Source of the DNA: Purpureocillium takamizusanense | Taxonomy: Eukaryota > Ascomycota > Sordariomycetes > Hypocreales > Ophiocordycipitaceae | DNA length: 64,000 bases | Assembly (NCBI RefSeq): GCF_022605165.1 | Contig: NC_063074.1 | Location: forward strand, 2,259,501 to 2,323,500 | Direction: 5' to 3' | Shown: positions 47,786 through 59,287 of the stretch, piece after piece | Layout: the number at the start of each line of letters is the position of its first letter | How positions within the stretch are numbered: the first letter of the stretch is position 1 | Notes under the pieces: model-generated | Databases searched by the model: none | What the model was told of the DNA's origin: nothing | What the model saw: the letters and a program-made list of their open reading frames with translations, nothing else | Made by a program: the position numbers and the translations under genes

Positions 47786-47909
47786 GTGCCGGCGGTGAAC
47801 GCGAATCTCCCTCATTAAGAGACCGTCTCTTGCCCTCCGTGGGCATCCCCGCTCTCCGCCAGGCTCACTCTACCCCTACCAGTCTACAGTTCCGTACCAA
47901 GTGGCCAGA

Positions 47910-50736
47910 ATGGCTCACGGTCCTGTAAAGCCGGCGGCCTTGGCTTCCACAAAGCATTTCCAGTTTCCTCCAAGCCCCCCGAGTACAGCAAAGCACTCCA
48001 GAAGAGGAAGCTTTGACGGGTCATACACTTCGCTTGCTTCATTGGCACTCTCCTCCTCCTTGGAAGCCACTCTACCGCCCCTGTCTTCGTCCCCATCCTC
48101 GTCGTCATCTTCAGACTCCCCGTTGTTGGCCGCCGGCGCCGCTTCAGAGAGCCTGCTAAGCCATTACCCCCTACCACCTGCAAATGGCGTAAAGCAGGTC
48201 CTGGTCGAGGACCTCAAGACCCCCGACAGCCATGTCAAGAGAGACCCGAGGCTCATCCGTCTCACCGGAGTACACCCGTTCAACGTTGAGCCTCCCCTGA
48301 GCGACTTATACGACGAGGGCTTTCTCACCAGTGAAGACCTGCACTATGTGCGAAACCACGGGCCGGTACCAAAGTGTGACGACTCGAGCATCTACGACTG
48401 GACCTTCACCGTTGAGGGCATGGTCTTCAAACCCTTCACCATCAGCGTGAGAGACCTTATCGACAACTATGAGCAGGTCACGTACCCAATCACCCTCGTT
48501 TGTGCCGGGAACAGGCGAAAGGAACAGAACCTCGTCCGCAAGTCCAAGGGCTTTTCCTGGGGTCCCGCCGGCGTGTCGACGGCTCTGTGGACCGGCGTGC
48601 CCATCGGCGACCTCATCGCTCAGGCCCTACCAAAGAGAGGCGCCAAATACGTGTGCTTTGAGGGCGCTGACAAGTTGCCCAATGGCTACTACGGAACGTC
48701 GGTCAAGCTCAACTGGTGCAGGGATCTGAACAAGGGTATTCTCGTGGCCCACAAGATGAACGGCAGCACCCTTCATCCCGACCATGGCAAGCCCGTACGC
48801 GTCGTTATCCCGGGTCAGATCGGCGGTCGCAGCGTCAAGTGGCTGAAGCGCATAATCGTCACCGCAGAGCCGAGTGACAACTGGTACCATATTTACGATA
48901 ACCGCGTGCTGCCGACCTCCGTCACTCCAGAGGCCAGCGCCGACCTGCCAGACACGTGGAAGGACGAGAGATACGCCATCTACGACCTCAACGCCAACAG
49001 CGCCATCTGTTACCCGGCACACGACGAGACGGTCTCCCTGGCAAGCGGCGTCGACACGTATAAAGTACGCGGCTACGCTTACGGAGGCGGCGGTCGACGC
49101 ATTACCCGCATGGAAGTGACACTCGACAAAGGCAAGTCGTGGAGGCTAGCCCACGTGCACTACCCAGAGGACGAATATCGGCTGGCGCCCGAAGGCGAAA
49201 TGCTCTATGGCGGACGGCTGGACGTGTGGTGGCGAGAAACTTCTTTCTGCTGGTCCTTCTGGGAGCTTGACATCCCCTTGGCGGAGCTCGAGGCCGCGCA
49301 AGACATCATGGTTCGTGCCATGGACGAGGGACTAATGGTCCAGCCGAGGGACATGTACTGGAGTGTGCTCGGCATGATGAACAACCCGTGGTTTCGCGTC
49401 GTCATACACAAGGAGGCCAAGTCCCTGAGGTTCGAGCACCCGACGCAGCCGGCCCTCATGCCGGGCGGGTGGATGGATCGAGTCAAGAAGTCGGGAGGCA
49501 ACCTAGCCAACGGCTTCTGGGGCGAGAAAGTATCTGGCGAGGACGAGGATGCCGGTCAGGAGGAGCCGGCCAAGGAGATCTGCATGACGAATCCCAAGGT
49601 CGACAGGCTCATCACCGCGGAGGAGCTGAAGCAGCATGGGGGTGACGTGGAACCTTGGTTCGTGGTCGATGGCCACGTCTACGATGGCACACCCTTCCTC
49701 GAAGGTCACCCCGGCGGCGCGGCTTCCATTTTCGGGGCCGCTGGACAAGACGCCACCGAAGAGTTTGTGACTATCCGTACGTTCACCCGGGTCCATTGGC
49801 TCCTTTGTGTACGTGAACTAACTGGTTGACACCTGCTCAGACAGCGAAAACGCAAAAGCGATGATGCCCGACTACCACATCGGGACGCTCGACAAGGACG
49901 CACTGGCGGCCCTCTCCGGCGAGGTCGAAGAGACAGACCCTTCACGGGCCGTCTTCCTTGACCCCAAGGCCTGGACCAAGGCAGTCCTGCAGGATAAGAT
50001 CAGGGTCTCGGCCGACAGCAGGGTGTTCCGGTTCAGGCTCGACCACGAGGAGCAGCAGATTGGCCTGCCCGTGGGCCAGCACCTGATGATGCGTCTGCGC
50101 GACCCGGCCACGCGCGAGGCCATCATCCGGGCGTACACGCCCATATCCGAGGGCACGGACACGGGCATCCTCGACGTGCTCGTCAAGGTCTACTACGACA
50201 CGCCCGAGCGCAAGGGCGGCAGGATGACGCAGGCCCTCGACGCCCTCCCGCTCGGCCACTTTGTCGACTTCAAGGGCCCCGTGGGCAAGTTCGAGTACCT
50301 GGGCCACGGCCGCTGCAGCGTGGGCGGGAAGCCGCGCGACGTGCGGCGCTTCAACATGGTGTGCGGCGGCTCCGGCGTCACGCCCATCTTCCAGGTCCTC
50401 CGGGCCCTGACCAAGGACGCCCGCGACCCCACCGAGTGCGTCCTGCTCGACGGCAACAGAGTCGAGGAGGACATACTGTGCCGCGTGCAGCTCGACGCCT
50501 TCACCGACGCGGCCAAGCACCGCTGCCGGCTGGTCCACACCCTGACGCGGCCCTCGGAGACGTGGGCCGGCCGTACGGGCCGCATGGACAGGGCCCTCGT
50601 CGAGGAAGAGATTGGTGCCTGCGAGGTGCCGGGGCGGGACATGGTGCTCGTTTGCGGGCCCGCGGCCATGGAGAAGAGCGTGCACGAGATTCTCACGAGC
50701 TTGGGCTGGCCCGACGACGACATTCTCTTCTTCTAG
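47910..50736 (+). CDS. niaD: Assimilatory nitrate reductase [NADPH]
   Basis: Two exons (47910-49776, 49841-50736) encode 920 residues. A Ser-rich N-terminus leads to the molybdenum-cofactor domain with the Mo-ligand cysteine in LVCAGNRRKEQN (Cys198), then the Mo dimerisation domain. A cytochrome b5 domain with haem ligand HPGG (His600) follows, broken by the single intron just after EEFVTI. The FAD domain shows RAYTP and the NAD(P) domain GGSGVTPIFQ and CGPAAM; the protein ends DDDILFF. The enzyme reduces nitrate to nitrite in the cytosol, first step of nitrate assimilation. All redox centres are intact. Neither nitrite reductase nor a nitrate transporter lies nearby. The GTG nine bases upstream is not taken as start. 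Promoter elements for nitrate and nitrogen control are listed separately. Confidence 0.97.
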
Positions 50737-51187
50737 TGACGAGGACAACCTTCTGGGACAAGATTTTCCCCCACATGACCATCATCTTGAATAACGAAAG
50801 CGAGGGAAAAGGAAGCGGGTGCCGGAGCACACCACATTGGATACACATTGCACGGCGTAACGAAAAGAATGACACGGTGGGGGAATCCCCATCGCCCAGC
50901 GGGCTAGGAATCAATCCTCGCCACAATCATACTATGCATCTATTTCAGTATGACCTTGCTCAGCATCCATTTTGCTCCCACCCAAGTGTAGAATCAACTC
51001 CATCCAGCCCGTACCCTAGTGTGACGCCGGGCCCCGCGCTGCCTATCCCAACATGAAGATGCCGTGTATACCCTTTGCGAGGCGCTATCAGTCATATGCT
51101 CTACATTCATGCAATTCCAAAGCGTTCTACACCAGCCGACGCTTTACTGACATGGCTCCTCCCCCGCGAGTCGTCTACGTAGTCACG
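50737..51187. other. Convergent intergenic between niaD and the CAX gene
   Basis: No gene supported. It should hold both 3'UTRs. Confidence 0.6.
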
Positions 51188-52863
51188 TTAATGGCCCCCC
51201 TCGGCACTCTCGCCGCCGCTGTGCCCTGCGTTGCTGCCATGCCCCGGCGGGTCCGGAGTGTGGAACGCCGAGACGGCAATGGCAACATAGAGTATGACTA
51301 GCAGGAAGCCCTCCAAGTAGTTGCTCTTCTGGTCCTGCAGGAAACGGCCGACAGTAAGGATGGCCAGAATCAGCATGATGAGGTTGAAGAGATCAAAGTC
51401 AAGATTCATGCCCTTGTTCAATCCCCAGCCCACAATGACGGTGAGAGGTGCATTGAAAAGAGCTGTCTGCAGCGTGGCGCCCAACACATGCGAAAGCGCA
51501 AAGTTGGTCTGGTTGTCCCACGCCTCATCGATAGCCGTCAGGTGCTCGGCGAACTTCTCAACAAGCGGGACGAGAATTAGGCCCATGAAGGCATCCGAAA
51601 CGTGGCCATCCTCGATAATGAACTCGATCTGTTGGATGAGTATGATGGCAATGAGCGTGGCCAGAGCGATTGAGATGGCGAGGGCAATCATGCACTCCGT
51701 CAGGGTGAGTTTGTCCTTGTCGTGATCCTTATGCTTGTCGCGATCATGGTGTTCATCGTGTTCGAACACGGCATCGTAGATTCCGTGGTGCGTGCGCGCT
51801 TGGAAGAAGACGAAGACGCAATACGAAATGATGAGCAGGATTGAGATGTAACGAGAGATGCCGAGAACTCGTTGATCGGGCACCAGCCCAGCCTGGGTCG
51901 GTTCGACGGTCATGCTGACGCGGAAGAAGGTAGGGACACCGAGCACAACCCCGCTTGCAGTACCACTGTGTCAGCTTCAAGATGAACCACCCTGAGGGCT
52001 TGTTATCGCAAACGGATCGGAGCTTACGCAGTGAGCAGCAAGCCACTTCCGGCTTCACTGATGGCATCACTGAAGGTCTGCTCTTCGCGGCGTAAGCCTC
52101 CGACAAAGAAGCAGAGACCAAGGCAGAGGAGCATAGTGGCGAGAATGGAGCCAAGAATAGCGGCCTTGATGACGTAAAAGAGGTCGGAGCGAAGCAGAAC
52201 CATGAAGAGGATGATCTCGACGACAGATCCGCAACTAAAGGCCCAAGACCAAGGCTCGCCGACGGTCAGCCACGGCCATCCGTACCTTCCGCGGACTACA
52301 ATCGGGAAAGACTCACGTAGTCTCGACGAGTACGCCGGCAACATGGGGCACTTTTCGGGCAAACTCCTGGCCTGCGAAGCCAATGAGGTTGGCGCAAGGA
52401 ACCATGGCGATGTAGGCGAGGATGAAGGTGAGAATGTGTCGGTCTGATAGGGTATCTGTGACGCCTTGTCAGCAAACGAAGGACGCATTTTCTGCATTGG
52501 CACGCTTCTGAAGTCACGATGCCATGGAGACGTGTGCTCACATCTCACAGCCAGAGCGGCAGGGACGACGGGCCAGAGGATATTGCAAACAGCACTGGCC
52601 TTGCTGGCTGACCGGAAGCCGATGCGGATGAAGTGCCAGGGATGGAAGCCGCACCGCCCACTCTCGCCAGCAGGCTTCACGCGGAGCATAGCGGGCTTCT
52701 TGTCGACGCCATCGCGGGGCCTGTTGACCTTGTATTCGTTGAAGGTAGTGGGCGCGGGGAGAGTGACAGCGCGACGAGCCGTCAGGATGTCATCGTCTCG
52801 CTGTAGACGCGACCTGCCACTGCGGCTGCGACTAGGCGAAGGCGGCGGGAGGCCGGCTGCCAT
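51188..52863 (-). CDS. CAX-family Ca2+(cation)/H+ antiporter, vacuolar type
   Basis: Four exons in coding order (52863-52542, 52455-52317, 52234-52028, 51953-51188) give 477 residues. About 11 membrane segments are expected. The first repeat holds VPCANLIGFAGQEFARK and ETTCGSVVEIILFMVLL; the second holds LVPLVEKFAEHLTAIDEAWDN and LGATLQTALFNAPL. These replace the GNAxE motifs of yeast Vcx1 with GSVVE and VEKFAEH, so this is a separate fungal branch of the family. Between the repeats lies a His/Asp/Lys-rich loop at about residues 287-304, possibly metal-binding. Family members move Ca2+ or other cations into vacuoles or the Golgi using the proton gradient. Substrate and membrane are inferred. 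The first donor had to be GTGAGC at 52541 rather than the nearby GTGAGA to keep the frame. Confidence 0.87.
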
Positions 52864-54957
52864 GATGGCCAGACGGCTGTAAGATTGAGATGCAGTTCAG
52901 GCTTCCCGCGTGGCGTTTGTGCTGTGCAGTGTCGTGGGTTTGCTGTAAAAGCAGTAAATCAGGCTCGACAGCCACCTTGTTGCGGTCGCTGCTCTCGGAG
53001 TGAAGACTTGTCGCTCGTTTTGTCTGGTCTGGTGCGGGCCGGTCCCGTCGACAGCCAGGCGAGGGAGGAGGGAGGCAGGCCGGGGCGCAGCAGCAGTAGC
53101 AGCAGCAGCAGCAATTACGGATTGGGCGTGCTGAGCGTACCTATTGGACTAGGGCTGAGGACAGGGACAGGGGCAAGGATGGAGACAGGGACAGGGACAG
53201 AGACGAGTGAGGAGGAAGGGGCACCGTTGAAGATGGCGGAGACGACGCGGCGACAACGACGACGACGACGACGATGACGACGAATTCGACCCGGACCACC
53301 TCACGGCGTGTGCAAGATGAAGCAGAAACGGTGGTCTGCTGAGGCGCGCATGTGTCACATTTTTAGAGTCCATGTCTAGCGTACCGGAGGGAAGGAGGGC
53401 TGCCTAAGTACATTAGTATGCCTATATGTATGTGTGGACGTCGGTCGAGGATAGGTACGAAGTACAGCATGCTGGCAAGCGCTGCAGCCGAGTCCATTGA
53501 CGATATCCGTTGGGTTGGCAAGTTGGGTGGCCATCCGAGCTGTCACATCTTGCAGAAGTAGGTGTGGTACGTATCGGGAGGATCCGCGGGCCCCTGCTGG
53601 CTGCATGGCTTGCTTAGTTGGTACCTTGGCAGCTCCCAATTTCAAGCAAGAGCTGGAGGACTGGCGGGTCGGTGAGGCCGGCCGGGGCCGTGTGGTGTTG
53701 GTGTTGGTGTTGGCATTGGCGTGCGTTGAAGGCCAGCCCCAGCCAGACGTGGCGGCGGAGTCGATGCAGAGTGAAGACGGACATGAATGAGGTCAGGTCA
53801 GGTCAGGTCAGGCAGGCATTGGAGGGGGGGAGATGGGTGAGAGAAGACGCCCGATGAGGGAGTGCGGGCGGGCGCACGAGGCAACAGGTCCTCGGTCCGC
53901 ACCTTCTTGAAGGAGGATACTGTACCTGTAGACGCAAGGTGGGGTACCAAGTACGTTAGTACTCCCGTACTAAGGTAGTGCGTTACTCTCTTGTTGAAGA
54001 ATTAGTACTGTACAGTGACTACTTTGTACGCACAAACAGCTACCAACTTACCAAGAGCAACGCGTGAACAACTTATCCATCGTTTGACCATCCGACAACA
54101 ACAGCGCTCCCATGCTACCAAGTTACCTGCCAACCCAGCCCTCCACTGCGCGGCGCTGCGCTGCAAAATCTCCCATTGCAGGACAACGGGTCTGCAGGCT
54201 GATGTCACCGGCTGCGCTGAGGGCTGCTCCATCTTCTTTCTACTACTACCCGTCAAGCTTGTCCGCTAGCGTGACCCAGAAGACGCACACATCAAAGACA
54301 TCGATCGTCGCGTCGACTTGCCGTGGTCATATTTATTACCTTGGTACTTCGCTCGCAAGCTTGGATGGAGCCTGAGAGTAGCGACCAAGCGCACGTTTGC
54401 CCCCGTGGCCCTGTGGTTGGGTGCCGTCGCAGGCTTCGTCATTCACATATAGATGGGTAGGCAGGTCGTTGAACATGAGACACCCTCCTACCACGATCCT
54501 ATGATACTGTGCTATTCATGCCAGCGACATCATGACGTACCGCGTGACTACTAATTACCTGGGTATTCACCTTAGGCAAGAGCAATATCCAAAGCAGCTA
54601 GGAGACAAGTGAAGCCAAGAATCGGCCCTGCCAAGAATCCTGCCCGCCCGCCCCTAATGTCAGAACCTTGGCGCCGCCCCATTTTCGTCCTATCCATAAC
54701 TAACTAGACATCACGCACGTTTATTCACACTCCCCCACATAACGCCTACGTATTCTGGTCTGATGCACATTTCATCCGTTGACGCTTGGCCCGCGATTTG
54801 GCAGAGGGGACTCCGTGCTCCCGCTTCTGATGAGAATGAATCGAGCCCTGCCACAAGTCATAAACGTCGTTATATGTATACTTCATACGTAACTTTGCGC
54901 AACACCTCACCTTTCGACATCCTCCCTCCCTTTCCACCGCACCCGCCCCTTCTCTCG
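52864..54957. other. Intergenic: CAX promoter and hrq1 3' region
   Basis: No gene supported in 2.1 kb. CAG-rich (about 53088-53114) and GAC-rich (about 53245-53282) triplet tracts lie upstream of the CAX gene, (GGTCA)4 at 53791-53810, and a GTAC-rich patch at 53925-54030. Confidence 0.55.
53791..53810. repeat. (GGTCA)4 pentanucleotide repeat
   Basis: Four perfect GGTCA units in the spacer between the CAX gene and hrq1. Confidence 0.9.
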
Positions 54958-57900
54958 TTAGCCGTCAACCCATCTCTCAAAGCCTCCCATCATCTCCTCC
55001 TTCTCCTTCTTCTTCCCGACCGCCGCGCTCCTCTCGCCGTCGTCAGGCCCGAGCCCGCCCGCCCGCCGTCCTTGCCCACCCGTCGTCGGCACCGGCTGCG
55101 CGAGCACGACCGTCTCTACTCCCGTCGGCATAAAGTCTTCAGGTCCCAACGGCAGCTCCTCCACGTCAATCTCGAGGTTCAGCAGGCTTCGCAGCACCAC
55201 CCGGCACCCTGCCTTGCTCATCACCTCGTTCGACTCCTTGCACATCTCCGACGCCACGCACTCGATGCAGCCCCGTTCGCACTGACAGCCTTCCACGCGC
55301 TGCAGCGCCATCCTCAGCAAGTGATCAATGTGGTCAAACGCCTTGGTGCTGATGCCGGACCCGTTGGCGCCCCCCTTGGCATCGTAAAACGTCAGCCTCG
55401 CCGGCCTCTTCCTCTGCGTCTCCTTCTTGGCGAACTCCTTGAGAGCAACCTTGCATTCGGTCCGCACATCCTCGGGCATGCTGATGACAAACGTCGGGAG
55501 CAGGCTCATGACGGCGTGTTCGGCCGCGTGGATCCCCGCTGCCGAGTGCAGCCGCCGCGACTCGAGGATATCGAGAGCCTTCTTGGGCACATCCAGCCAC
55601 ATGCCCTTGCTATAGCGTATCACCGGTGGGTTGTCCACCTGCACTGCATCCAGCACCCGCCCTTTCTTGTCCACCTTGAAGTACCCAAACACGTTTTGCT
55701 GGATCTTGATGGTGCCGTAATAAGCCTGCGAGAGCGACGACGGTATCTTGCGTATCGCCTCCGTCTCTGTCGGATCAATGTCCGTAAAGTCGCGCTGCGT
55801 TGTTGTCCAGTCCACCTTGACCCTCTCCACCTTGGCCATGAGCTTGTCCGGCACGAAGTCCCGCACCAGGTACGTGTTCCCCTGATGAAGAAATATCGCG
55901 CCGTCGTAGATTGTAAACGTCGCCCTCGATGCCTCCAACTCCTCCAACACCACATTCCTCCCGTGCGTAATGTCAATGATGGCGAAGTGGTCGTCCTCGG
56001 TGTCGCGGATCGCGACAAACCGCGCCGGGTTGGGGCGAAAGCGGTCGTGGCAATGATAAAACCCCATGTCATCCTTGAGTAGCCTCTCTTCGCAGATAGT
56101 CGAAAGGTCGTCGCCAAAGAACTGCGAATCCCGCGCCGGCAGAATCGGCATTTCATATGCCGCACACTGAATGTGACCTTCCCTCACCAGCATATTCTGC
56201 AGGTCAACACGAAGCTCGCAGTTTGGTTTTGTGAAAAGCTCGTCTGGGTTCTGCATGTAGTGCTGGTCCGTCGGGAAACAGTCTCCAAGCAGGATGGAAA
56301 GGGAGTCCTTGTTGCGGCGACCGGCCCGGCCACTCTGCTGGCGAAGATTGGCAATGGTATACGGAAAGCCCCAGGTCAAGACGCAGTCGAGGGTCCCGAT
56401 ATCGATGCCCAGCTCCAGCGCCGTTGTCGCCACTATGCCGAGTAGCTTGCCCTCGAACATCTCCGACTCGATGCGTCGACGGTCTGGCGCAGTGTACCCG
56501 CCGCGATAGCCCATTACAAGATTAACGCATTCCGGGCGGCCCAAATACTCAAGCTCCTGCTTGATGGCATTGACCAGCACTTCGCATTGCGCCCGGATGC
56601 GACAGAAAGCAATGATTCGCACGCCTCTCAGCATGAGGGCGCAGAAAAGCCGGGCACACTCAAATTTGGCGCTGCCACGCCCGCTCGCGGGGTCGCCCGG
56701 GTCCTTGAAGGGGGTATTCCAGCACAAGAATTCTTTGCGGCCAGAAGGCGAGCCGTCGTAGTCAATGAGGCGCACGTTTTCGATGCCAAATATGGTCCTG
56801 AAGTGCTCTTCAGGGTTCGCTACAGTGGCAGAGCACGAAATGAATTTGACTCGTCGGTTTCCCACAGCTGCGCAGACGCGCCTCAGTCTCCGCATGATAA
56901 ATGCGACGTGGGAGCCCATCTGGCCGTTGTAATAGTGAAGCTCGTCAACTGCAGGCAGTCTTGTCAGCCACGAAGACGAGGCGAGGAGAACTAGGCAAGC
57001 CTACTCACCAACCACAAACTTTAGATTCTTGAGGAAAGTCCGCCATCGCTCCTCCTGGGGAAGTATCGTAACATGAAGCATATCTGGGTTGGTGAAAATG
57101 ATCCTTGCCTCTTCCCGAATCGCATTCCGCTCGCCCATGGGCGTGTCACCGTCGAAGGTTTCAACCACAGTAGCTTCAAGTCCGGGCATGTACGCCAGCA
57201 TCTCCTTGAGGCTGCGCTTCTGGTCTTGCGCCAACGCTTTCGTCGGAAAAATGTACATCGCTCGTGAGTTGTAATCCTCCTCAAGGGCATGGAGGATTGG
57301 AAGTTGGTAGATCAAAGACTTGCCGGAGCTCGTTGAGGTGGCCACGACGACATTGTGGCCATCGTGAAGACAATTGAGCGCCTCCGCTTGATGAGCGAAG
57401 AATTGGGTGATGCCCTTGGCATTGTACAGCGCGTTCACCAGATCCTGGCTGAGTAAAAAATTGAGGTCGCCGTAGATTGGCTCCTGCGGCTCAAACACCC
57501 GATGCCCGTCGGGGACAACCTGACCAGTGTACCATGGGCTGTCCTTGAGTTCCTGAACAATCTCCGGGATGGTCTTGCGCTCCTTCGGTATGTTCTCGGG
57601 TATCGAGCTGGGCGCCTGCTCAACGATTTCGTCCTCCTTGGAGGATGGCTTTGGGACAAAAGCCTGCGCCCGCTCCTCCAGGACCAGGTCCGGATCAAGG
57701 TTGCTTTCCACGCAATTGTTTATAAAGATATTGACTGCGTTGGCGAATCTCTGGTTTCGCCTCTCAATCAAATCGGTCATTTGCTTCTGACCATAGACGG
57801 GCATCTTCAGCTCCTCTTCGCGCAGTTTCCGATTAGGTCGCGTGGGTTCGCCCGTCTTTTTATCCTGAACCTGGCGTTTAAGGTCTCCGTCAATAAACTC

Positions 57901-58521
57901 GAAAAAAAGCACCTCTCTACCGCCTGGGACTGCAAGGCGTTTGTGGTGCTCCTCCAGGGTTTCACTGCCCGTCCAGCCGCCCACAGACGCATCATGTGCC
58001 GGCACCTGTGACCTGCCAGACTTCGACGGCTTGAATGTGTCATCCCTCTCCGAGCCCTTGATATCGAGCTGCAGCATGAGCTCGTCAACGTAGGCAAAGT
58101 TGATGCCTTCTGGCCGCAGGGCTACCACCAAGGCGACCTCTTCGACCGTCAGTTGTCTCCCAAGGTGGGTCTCGACAGCGGGTCTGATGGTATCAAAAGT
58201 CGTAGCTAGGTGCTTTCGCGTGCAGCAAAAAGTAAAGACCAAGTTGAGAGCGCGATGCGTCTTCTCGAGGGACTTGAAGGATTGTGGCCAGTCAATGACG
58301 CAACTGACCAGGTTGCTGGTTTCGCGCTTCAAGCCGGCCTTGTTCCTGGCAGGCTTGGCTTTTCCCCCTTCTTCTGGCTGTATTTTCGGGCGTTTGTTGC
58401 CCCCTGGCGTTTGCTCCCATGCCGGCGACTCTCCATCAGAGCGCAGTTGTTGCAGAGAACGCTTTCGCTTTGACAGTGGGCCGCGGCTGTCTGGCGCAGA
58501 CTCCGTATCAGGGTCAGACAT
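54958..58521 (-). CDS. hrq1: RecQ4-like 3'-5' DNA helicase Hrq1
   Basis: Two exons (58521-57009, 56948-54958) encode 1167 residues. An N-terminal basic region of about 350 residues precedes the helicase core: FFAHQAEALNCL (Q-like motif), the Walker A motif ATSTSSGKS near residue 395, a DELH box at 506-509 joined across the intron, ISCSATVANP (motif III), and QQSGRAGRR (motif VI, near 708). The C-terminal MZB/DUF1998 region contains a Cys cluster, GCQCERGCIECVASEMC, that likely binds zinc. This order is typical of fungal Hrq1, the RecQ4 homologue acting in interstrand crosslink repair and genome stability in the nucleus. Length agrees with the family. The intron falls within motif II, and splicing is required because the unspliced frame stops. 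Confidence 0.93.
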
Positions 58522-59287
58522 GACGCTCGGACAGAGTCATGACGGCAGGGCCGACATGCAGCGCAGATTAAGCAGAGGTACCAAAGGGCAGAAGCAGCAC
58601 CGCAGGCGTCATATCACGGTGCCATGGCGGCGTGTGCTAATAAGAACAAGGACGTGACTCGTCCCCATTCGCCACGGCCGGATCAGACACGGAACTGGCG
58701 CCAAGTCACGTGCGTGAATCAACTCAGGCGACAACCCAACTACGTTAGTTAGTTAGTTACGCAGTTGCCTATTTCGTACTATTTCTCGATCTAGAAACAT
58801 ATCTTGATACCGACTTGATGCCTCGGTTCACCTCGGGCGCCCCGGTCTGTGGGGGGGTTGATGCTCTCACAATCGTCACCAGAGTGCCAACGTTGGCTGA
58901 ATCCTGGGACACGGGCCAATCAAGGTCGTAATCTTGCCATGGCTCCCACGCGCCGGTCCGGCCGTCTGCCGAAACGGTCAATCGACGCCTCGTCCAGATG
59001 TAAGATATAGTAGATTGGTATGTATATATACAATCAGACCAGGCCTTTGTACCTTTACTCCGGCCAGAACCCGCCCCTCTCTAGACTGGCAGACATGCAA
59101 GCAACGTCCCTTGTGTATCCGTCTCCCCGTGCCAAGTACGCCCGATCGCTGGTCTCTGACCACGCGCCCCCGACCTCTATCTCCCAGCAGAAGAGCGATC
59201 TCTGACGGCGAAGGAAAAAATGTGTGAAGGGGGAAAGAGCACGGGACACGCGCTAATGCGTGCGCGCTCGCGAGTTTGAGTCGCTAC
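58522..59287. other. Intergenic: hrq1 promoter and RanBD gene 3' region
   Basis: No gene supported. A TTAG tetranucleotide repeat (three to four units) lies near 58744-58758, followed by GTAC-type words. Confidence 0.55.

Larger units (their letters stand above)
45243..47909. other. Divergent promoter region between UPF2 and niaD
   Basis: 2.7 kb without a supportable gene. GTAC/TACCT-rich patches lie at 45655-45680, 45860-45955 and 47010-47050. GATA sites cluster at 46796-46876, and a NirA-type palindrome with GATA sites lies at 47443-47503. Open frames near 46277-46801 are Pro/Ala/Arg-rich in two frames at once, which points to composition rather than coding. Confidence 0.6.

Noticed and set aside
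52541..52548. Donor GTGAGA at 52548 for the CAX gene
   Set aside because: It puts the next exon out of the family frame; GTGAGC at 52541 restores the conserved ALAVRY and VPCANLIGF sequence.
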